Positions 1 to 5,065 of a stretch of DNA of 5,065 bases are shown in pieces; position 1 is the stretch's first letter; each line of letters opens with the position of its first letter. The DNA comes from Candidatus Minthenecus merdequi (GTDB lineage Bacteria > Bacteroidota > Bacteroidia > Bacteroidales > Paludibacteraceae). The stretch spans positions 1-5,065 of the forward strand of contig JAGHVI010000067.1 of the NCBI GenBank assembly GCA_018064385.1. Direction: 5' to 3'. A program made the position numbers and the translations under genes. Under the pieces are notes generated by a model. It did not search any database, had not been told where the DNA came from, and saw only the letters and a program-made list of their open reading frames with translations.

Positions 1-3000
1 GTTTCGTCGGCAGGTTATACAATAACATCGGATGATGTTCAATTTGTGGTGACACAGCCTGCTAACGGTGAGTTCACCGTGGCATTCCTACCACAAAACA
101 ATACAGACATTGCCGGTCACACAATAACCATACACGACAACGCCTTCGGCTCGACAACAACGAATGACTATGAGATATCAGTAGAAGGATACACTGATAC
201 TCTGGAAATAATGAATTTCGGCAACACTAACGCACGAAGCACGAGTACAACAAAAAAACAAATGATTCTGGCAGGTATGGACAAAGTGTCAGGCTTGATG
301 TTGTCAAGCGATGAGATGAACACCTATATGATTGACAACCAATCTGTTGCATTTGCTGCAACAGATGGTCAACATACTGTGACCTTCGCACCATTCCACC
401 ATGGTCAATACAACAACAAGATGGTTTATCTGTGCCTGAACGGAGCAAACAATACAGTGATAAAATACCCTCTGATGATATGCAACGGTACGGGCAATCA
501 GGTTGACCTGTCGTCAGACATCAATTGGGTTAACACGACAATTGCAACACTGGAACAAACAACAGGTATGGCAGTGGTGAACAATGCGACATACGGTTCG
601 TACGTCCGCCTGTACTATAAGGTGAACGATGGCATATTCTACGACTACGCCAGCAACGACACAACAGGTCTTTCGATAGACAGCACCGAGATTATGGCAC
701 CATACGTTGGGGTATCGAACGTGACAGCCTACGTTGAAGCGCTGGATGGTTCAGGAGATTTCATTGGACAAAGTTCGTCAGACATCACTGCTACTGACAA
801 AAAGATACAGAAGATTTCGTACTCGAACAATATCCATTATGTTGTGTTGAACGACAGCGTATTGGTGTATGTATATTCCTACGACTCGAAGGTAACATCA
901 ACACACATTGATGCAAATTTCACAATGACCAGTGCAGACAATAAGGTTGAGATAACAAAAGGCACATACGATTCAGCAACCTTTGTACAACAATTCACAA
1001 TCAAAGGAGTTACGTCAGGTACAACAACAATTGCTATTACATCGTCACCAAACGACACAGAGAGCGAATACGACACAGTGACAGTAACAGGAATACCAGT
1101 AACGATTCTGGCAGACGGAAACAACTGTATAGTATCAGTGCTTGCTGACCCAAGTGACAACCAATATAATACATCTGCCTCAGGAGGCACTAAAACATTC
1201 GCACTGACCGGTGCTCCTTGCCGAAAATTCACTGCAACGCTGAATTACGGTTTTGGTACGCCAACACTGAATATCTCGGACGGTACAAACACTTTAGTGA
1301 ACACAACATATAGCACATCAATATTAGCTTGGGAAACAAAAACGGAAAATATTACTTATACATATAACGCAGCATTAAAATACAAGCCTACATTACTGAC
1401 AGTCAAGCTGACAGGTACAGGTGGATTCATAGGAATCGAAGAAGGGGCAAAAGATCTTATAATCACCGAATACACACAACTTTCGTATTTCGATGTAATC
1501 TCGAACCATCCGAACAATTCAACGATAGATTTCGGTGACGTAACAATAGGGACATCATCGGTGAACGAGACCATTCAGGTTGACTACTCAGCACTGCACA
1601 AGGCAGTAGCACTGACGCTGAGCGATGAGTCCAATTTCACGATAGTGAATAAGTCAGAGGTATTAGGAGCAATCACCAGTTGCAGCCAGTGGGATACATT
1701 GGACATTATCATAAAATATAACCCAACAACAGCCGAGCCACATAATGCAACTTTGACAATCAAGGGATACACCACTGACGATACCAACAGCGAATCCATC
1801 AAGGAGTATAATTACAACCTGACAGGAACAGGCAAAAAACGCCAGCAGTACATAACTTGGAACAATGATTCGATATATTTCATTACGGACCTTGATCCAA
1901 CCAGGACGCTGACTTTGGACGCAGAATCGAACCAGCCAGAATATGGGAGAACGACCAAGATGCCAATAACATACACCTTGGACGATGATGGTGACGGTGT
2001 GGCGACCCTCAGTAACGGAGTGCTGACAGTAGCCAAAGCAGGAACAATAACCGTTACTGCACATCAGGCTGGCGATGAATACACTGAAGCAGCTACGGAC
2101 AAACCATTAGTCATAAGAATTGATGCAACACTGCACTTCATAGGCAGTATTGACGATGACTGGTATAATGCCGGTAACTGGTCGCCACGTCAGATTGTTC
2201 CTACAACAGTCCACTGCGTCAGCATAGACTCGACGTGTGTGGTAAGACAAAACACAGATGCAGCCACGTGCCTTGACCTTGTGTTTGCAGGAATAGGAGC
2301 AGTGACGGTAGATGCAGACGGAGTGCTGGACATCGCTGGCAAAGTGACTAACAACGATGCAACGAGACTGACACTGAAGGCAAACATAGACAATAATGCA
2401 ACTGTGCTGTTTGCAGAGGGCAATCCTTTGGCAACAGTAGAGAGCTACATCAAGGGGACTCCTCAGCCTCAAACCGAACCTGAGGCAAAGAGCAACCCGG
2501 AATGGCAATACCGAGGATTCATAGGCACGAACCCTGTGTTGAACGCATGGAATGTAGTGATATTCAAATGGAATGAAAACCTGAACAGCACAAACTGTTG
2601 GAACAATAGTCCTGTATATGAAAAAACAGGCAGTTACACAGGTACGCCTTGGGACGGATATTGTATGGCAAACTTCGACACTGAAAATGCGATTTACAGA
2701 TACACTACAAAATTGATACCTACGGATACCGGTCATACCTACAACCTGACATACACTGATAATGGAGACTTCCCTAACCGTGGTGTCAGCCTTATAACAA
2801 ACAGTTGGTCTGCCCCTATCGATATGTCAAACAGCAATGGAGTACGGTTCAACGGTAATGTGGAGCATACATTCTATTTCTACAAGACACGCACACACCT
2901 GTCGTGGGAGACAGACAAGACCGGCACATTTGTGGTTTATCCTCAAGCCACCGGTCAACTGATATATGAAGAAACGACATCGAACCAAATAGCTTCGAGT

Positions 3001-3744
3001 CAGTCGTTCCTGGTAAGAGCAACAGATGCAAATGCAACACTGACCATAAGCGACGAGGCTTTCGTACACCAGCCAAGCGGGGCGATGTATGCACCGGAAA
3101 AGACGGAACATTTCAACGTTCTGGGTATGACATTGACCACTGACGATATGGAAGACCAGTTGTTCCTTGTAGAATCAGAAAACTGCAGTCCGTCGTTCGA
3201 CAACGGATATGACGGTACGAAGATAAAAGAGAAAGACCGTCCACAGATTTTCGGAACCAACAGGTTTGGCTTTACTGCAGTGAATGCAGACAAAACAATG
3301 CTGAACCAAAAGATTGGGTACTGTGCAGCTATGGATGGTGCGAAATGCACTATATCGTTCAACACAGACCGAATGGAAGGCTACAGCGAACTCTACCTGC
3401 TGGACCGTGTGACGAAGAGTTATACCAACATTCTGGCAGGCGAGAATTATACATTCACAGGCAACAGCGAGGGCGATAATGAACGTTTCGAGATTGTGGG
3501 TCGTCGCGACGATGGGTCGAAGTTTGTTGGTTCAAGCGACCAAATGATTGAGGTTATCGGACAATATGCACTGCTGAGTGGTTTTGATGGTATGAACGAG
3601 ATGGTATATATAACAGATATGAATGGTCGCCGTCTATGGTCAGAACGTTCATCGAACGGTCCATCGTTCTTCTTGCCAGAACTTCCAGCGGGTATATATA
3701 TGATTTACTGTGGAAACGTTAATTGTAAATTCGTTGTTAAATAA
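1..3744 (+). CDS. Large multidomain surface protein with T9SS type A sorting domain (5' partial)
   Basis: The frame is open from base 1 with no start in view, so this is the C-terminal 1247 residues of a longer protein; the GTG at 46 is internal. Residues below count from base 1. Three related Ig-like (ASPM/SPD-2/Hydin, 'choice-of-anchor') units are visible: about 1-58, 70-165 (starts MNFGN, ends CNGTG) and 508-611 (starts IDFGD, ends LTGTG). Other Ig-like stretches lie at about 180-260, 268-365 (bacterial Ig-2 like) and 395-474 (ends LTGTG). A YITW-initiated Ig-2/MBG-like domain spans about 614-707. A 'G-S-x-D-x-x-W-Y-N-A-G-N-W' beta segment starts near 712. Residues 815-1015 resemble a module common in T9SS substrates: ESYIKGT, W-x-Y-x-G, TYTDNGD, SLITNSWSAPID, IASSQSFLVRATDANAT. 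Residues 1130-1167 (LYLLDRVTKSYTNI, YTFTGN, ERFEIVG) precede the T9SS sorting domain, about 1182-1247, with VYITDMNGRRLW, LPAGIYMIY and a final KFVVK. No catalytic motif was seen; an adhesin or structural surface role is inference. It is probably cotranscribed with the gene 15 bases downstream. Confidence 0.93.
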   Translation, partial: VSSAGYTITSDDVQFVVTQPANGEFTVAFLPQNNTDIAGHTITIHDNAFGSTTTNDYEISVEGYTDTLEIMNFGNTNARSTSTTKKQMILAGMDKVSGLMLSSDEMNTYMIDNQSVAFAATDGQHTVTFAPFHHGQYNNKMVYLCLNGANNTVIKYPLMICNGTGNQVDLSSDINWVNTTIATLEQTTGMAVVNNATYGSYVRLYYKVNDGIFYDYASNDTTGLSIDSTEIMAPYVGVSNVTAYVEALDGSGDFIGQSSSDITATDKKIQKISYSNNIHYVVLNDSVLVYVYSYDSKVTSTHIDANFTMTSADNKVEITKGTYDSATFVQQFTIKGVTSGTTTIAITSSPNDTESEYDTVTVTGIPVTILADGNNCIVSVLADPSDNQYNTSASGGTKTFALTGAPCRKFTATLNYGFGTPTLNISDGTNTLVNTTYSTSILAWETKTENITYTYNAALKYKPTLLTVKLTGTGGFIGIEEGAKDLIITEYTQLSYFDVISNHPNNSTIDFGDVTIGTSSVNETIQVDYSALHKAVALTLSDESNFTIVNKSEVLGAITSCSQWDTLDIIIKYNPTTAEPHNATLTIKGYTTDDTNSESIKEYNYNLTGTGKKRQQYITWNNDSIYFITDLDPTRTLTLDAESNQPEYGRTTKMPITYTLDDDGDGVATLSNGVLTVAKAGTITVTAHQAGDEYTEAATDKPLVIRIDATLHFIGSIDDDWYNAGNWSPRQIVPTTVHCVSIDSTCVVRQNTDAATCLDLVFAGIGAVTVDADGVLDIAGKVTNNDATRLTLKANIDNNATVLFAEGNPLATVESYIKGTPQPQTEPEAKSNPEWQYRGFIGTNPVLNAWNVVIFKWNENLNSTNCWNNSPVYEKTGSYTGTPWDGYCMANFDTENAIYRYTTKLIPTDTGHTYNLTYTDNGDFPNRGVSLITNSWSAPIDMSNSNGVRFNGNVEHTFYFYKTRTHLSWETDKTGTFVVYPQATGQLIYEETTSNQIASSQSFLVRATDANATLTISDEAFVHQPSGAMYAPEKTEHFNVLGMTLTTDDMEDQLFLVESENCSPSFDNGYDGTKIKEKDRPQIFGTNRFGFTAVNADKTMLNQKIGYCAAMDGAKCTISFNTDRMEGYSELYLLDRVTKSYTNILAGENYTFTGNSEGDNERFEIVGRRDDGSKFVGSSDQMIEVIGQYALLSGFDGMNEMVYITDMNGRRLWSERSSNGPSFFLPELPAGIYMIYCGNVNCKFVVK

Positions 3745-3759
3745 AAATCTCAAGCAACT

Positions 3760-4188
3760 ATGACAAAGATAAACAAAATAATCGCATTGTTGGTACTACT
3801 CCTCTGTGGATTGAACACTACAGCTTCCAATTACAAAATTTTGTCGGACGAACTCACAATTGAGGACGATTTAAGAGATTATGAATATCCCGACTACTAC
3901 CATTGGCGAGATTGGCGATATTTCCACAATAACACAATGACAGGTGTTAAACAGGGACGAACAGGGGCAAACTTTATGTTCACCGGTGATTTTAGAGTAA
4001 CGTTTTCTACCCGTCCAGTGTCACTGGCTGTCACAACGTACAAGGATGGCAGTCTGTTTGACACTCCCGAAGTTCACGAGTTCGGCGAGAGTCCGGATTA
4101 CGATGCTAATACGCCAATTGGAGATGCAATACTCCCAATGTTGCTGCTGATGGGGTTGTATGTAGGATTAAGAAGGATTAAGAGATAA
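3760..4188 (+). CDS. Small exported protein with PIGDA-transmembrane-RRIKR C-terminal tail
   Basis: I do not recognise a named family for this 142-residue protein. It starts with a signal peptide: a basic N-terminus (MTKINK), a hydrophobic core at 7-18, and a likely cleavage after T-A-S at 21-23. C16 lies in LLLC, a poor lipobox, so a lipoprotein is unlikely. Residues 36-58 are strikingly acidic and aromatic (many D, E, Y, W, R, H), including YPDYYHWRDWRYF. Residues 70-105 look like beta strands (ANFMFTGDFRVTF, VSLAVTTY). The tail has three parts: P119-I-G-D-A, a hydrophobic stretch at 124-137, and RRIKR at the very end. That design resembles PEP-CTERM-like sorting signals, and similar P-I/V-G-D tails seem familiar to me from Bacteroidales proteins, though I could not search for them. 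The start follows the upstream stop by 15 A-rich bases with no Shine-Dalgarno, normal for Bacteroidota. Predicted topology: main domain in the periplasm, tail in the inner membrane or processed. A role linked to the upstream T9SS substrate is inference from operon position only. Confidence 0.9.
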   Translation: MTKINKIIALLVLLLCGLNTTASNYKILSDELTIEDDLRDYEYPDYYHWRDWRYFHNNTMTGVKQGRTGANFMFTGDFRVTFSTRPVSLAVTTYKDGSLFDTPEVHEFGESPDYDANTPIGDAILPMLLLMGLYVGLRRIKR

Positions 4189-4228
4189 AAAACGAAGGTG
4201 AGTTCAATGAACTCACCTTCGTTTTTTT
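4187..4228. terminator. Bidirectional intrinsic terminator between convergent genes
   Basis: A perfect 13-bp stem pairs 4193-4205 with 4209-4221 around a three-base loop (4206-4208). It is extended by six A-T pairs (4187-4192 with 4222-4227). On the plus strand the stem is followed by seven T (4222-4228); on the minus strand the complement of 4187-4192 gives six T. It can therefore end both the plus-strand operon and the minus-strand lipoprotein gene. The stop codon of the small plus-strand gene (4186-4188) overlaps the A-rich base of the left arm, and the minus-strand stop (4243-4245) lies 14 bases from the other end. Confidence 0.93.
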
Positions 4229-4242
4229 ATTTGGCAGATTGA

Positions 4243-5013
4243 TTATTGGGCAGTATAGAGAACCAAGCGGAAACCGATTGTAGGTGAGACTGAATCAGGG
4301 TTGGCATAGGAACGTGCCGAAACTCGACAATCCTTATCAGGCGAGAGATATGAGCCACCACGAACGACACGTGCAGTGCCTGTTTCAGGTCCCCACGGCA
4401 TATTCTGTTCGTCTTCGGGATATTTGCCATACCAGTCGTAACACCATTCAGCAACATTGCCAGACATATCAACAAGTCCAAGGGAATTTTCGCTGAGTTT
4501 GCCAACAGGGAATGCCATAGTTGTGTCGTGAACCGCCACATAATTGATGTTGTCTGAGCCAGAGTAAAGATAGTTTATACCATTTGCTCCGCCGCGTGCA
4601 GCATATTCCCATTGTGCCTCGGTTGGCAGGGAGAAGGCGAACCCAGTCTGGCGACTGATGGTCTGAACAAAAGAGTCTATCCGGTTATATGAAATGCCAG
4701 CGGCAGGGAATTTGCCATTTCCTCCCGGCAGGTCGTCATTCATAACAGCATTCCATACAGCAGCAGTGATTTCGGTTTTGCATATATAGAAAGTACCAAG
4801 CGAAACCTTATGAGCAGGTTTTTCATCAATCGAGGCATCAGCCAACAGTTTGTCGTAAGCACCCATTGTGAATGAGCCTGCCTTAACCTGAACCATCTCG
4901 AAGGAAAGATCTCCTATCTTGACAGTCATAGTGGATGATGATGAAGGTTCTTCAATGTCAAGACAAGATGTTAATGTCAAGACGATTATGGTCAGAAGGA
5001 ATGTTCTTTTCAT
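4243..5013 (-). CDS. FGE/SUMF1-fold lipoprotein, probably without formylglycine-generating activity
   Basis: This 256-residue protein has a lipoprotein signal peptide: MKR, a hydrophobic core, and lipobox L14-T-S-C17. Acidic residues follow the cysteine (LDIEE), resembling the Bacteroidota surface-lipoprotein export signal, so it may be exposed on the outer membrane surface. The FGE-sulfatase domain fills about 38-253 and shows the family landmarks: VKAGSFTMG (43-51), a P-A-H-x-V turn (66-70), FYICKTEIT (75-83), LPTEAQWEYAARGG (129-142), GLVDMSGNVAEWCYDWY (179-195), VVRGGSY (216-222), CRVSAR (229-234) and the closing GFRLV (247-251). In true FGE enzymes RGGSYL is followed by the first of two copper-binding cysteines. 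Here that place is S224; only C229, common across the wider family, is present. A non-catalytic or different role is therefore more likely. It is shorter than the T9SS/gliding lipoproteins PorK/GldK and GldJ of the same fold, with no porL-N genes beside it. The start is well supported: the frame closes at an in-frame TAA (5062-5064) with no ATG, GTG or TTG between. Confidence 0.95.
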   Translation of the reverse strand: MKRTFLLTIIVLTLTSCLDIEEPSSSSTMTVKIGDLSFEMVQVKAGSFTMGAYDKLLADASIDEKPAHKVSLGTFYICKTEITAAVWNAVMNDDLPGGNGKFPAAGISYNRIDSFVQTISRQTGFAFSLPTEAQWEYAARGGANGINYLYSGSDNINYVAVHDTTMAFPVGKLSENSLGLVDMSGNVAEWCYDWYGKYPEDEQNMPWGPETGTARVVRGGSYLSPDKDCRVSARSYANPDSVSPTIGFRLVLYTAQ

Positions 5014-5065
5014 AAAAAAAAGCTGGTTGGCGTATGTGTTGCTAACCCGTATTGAAATCAGTTAA
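5014..5065 (-). promoter_or_regulatory. Leader of the FGE-fold lipoprotein gene with a hairpin and U8 run at the start codon
   Basis: These 52 bases upstream of the minus-strand ATG contain no Shine-Dalgarno sequence and no clear Bacteroidota promoter (TTTG / TAnnTTTG) that I could identify. An inverted repeat pairs 5041-5047 with 5025-5031 around a nine-base loop. In the minus-strand transcript it has one A-C mismatch; in a plus-strand transcript the same position is a G-U pair, giving seven continuous pairs. In the minus-strand direction the hairpin is followed by three bases and then eight U (complement of 5014-5021) touching the AUG. It could be a weak terminator of an upstream gene, a leader attenuator, or chance. 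Confidence 0.3.

Noticed and set aside
46..48. GTG as the start codon of the large protein
   Set aside because: The frame is open through to base 1 and the preceding residues (GYTITSDDVQFVV) continue the Ig-like pattern, so this is an internal valine codon of a gene entering from upstream.
2107..2736. 209-codon open frame on the minus strand
   Set aside because: It lies wholly antisense to a conserved part of the T9SS substrate. Its translation is rich in C, R and S without domain signals, as expected for a shadow of the real gene; the other antisense frames within 1-3744 are alike.
1..3744. Cluster of Bacteroidota O-glycosylation sequons D-(S/T)-(A/I/L/V/M/T)
   Set aside because: I count about nine in the partial protein (for example at residues 66, 220, 227, 285, 324, 358, 565, 623 and 743). 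That is roughly what a protein this rich in D, T and S should have by chance, so glycosylation is possible but not signalled.
3745..3759. Separate promoter for the small tailed protein
   Set aside because: The gap is only 15 bases, with no terminator before it and no room for promoter elements outside the upstream coding sequence; cotranscription is the simpler reading.
3760..3831. Lipoprotein signal in the small protein (C16)
   Set aside because: The residue before the cysteine is leucine (LLLC) instead of a small residue, and a normal T-A-S cleavage site follows, so an ordinary signal peptide fits better.
4227..4541. 104-codon minus-strand and 70-codon plus-strand (4284-4496) frames over the lipoprotein gene
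   Set aside because: Both overlap the well-supported FGE-fold coding sequence in other frames, and neither has recognisable features.
4243..5013. PorK/GldK, the T9SS core lipoprotein
   Set aside because: The protein shares the fold but is much shorter than PorK/GldK, and no porL/porM/porN-type genes are adjacent.

Overview
The window looks like a chromosomal segment of a Bacteroidales bacterium (Prevotella/Segatella-like or a relative; the genus cannot be fixed from this sequence). The evidence is a type IX secretion (T9SS) C-terminal sorting domain, a Bacteroidota-style chain of Ig-like surface domains, a lipoprotein with acidic residues just after the lipobox cysteine, and A/T-rich leaders without Shine-Dalgarno sequences. 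No tRNA, rRNA, CRISPR array, insertion sequence or integration signature was seen.

Layout: positions 1-3744 (+) hold the 3' part (1247 residues) of a very large secreted surface protein whose start lies upstream of the window. It is a chain of Ig-like domains, a 'G-x-W...GNW' beta-structured segment, a conserved T9SS-substrate module and a terminal T9SS type A sorting domain. Fifteen bases later, on the same strand, comes a 142-residue protein (3760-4188) with an N-terminal signal peptide, an unusual acidic and aromatic stretch, and a three-part C-terminal tail: PIGDA, a hydrophobic segment, then RRIKR. The two are probably one transcription unit ending at a near-perfect hairpin (4187-4228). 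That hairpin has a T tract on both sides, so it can also end the convergent minus-strand gene at 4243-5013, a formylglycine-generating-enzyme-fold (FGE/SUMF1) lipoprotein. Its 52-base leader, up to the window edge, contains a small hairpin followed by eight U directly before the AUG.

Inferred roles: all three products are exported. The large protein is predicted to cross the outer membrane through T9SS and be anchored at or released from the surface. The small one is predicted to face the periplasm from the inner membrane, or to be processed at its tail. The FGE-fold lipoprotein probably sits in the outer membrane, perhaps surface exposed, and lacks one of the two cysteines needed for formylglycine-generating activity. 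The most interesting item is the small tailed protein paired with the T9SS substrate. Its tail resembles the sorting tails of exosortase-like systems, and I cannot assign it a function.
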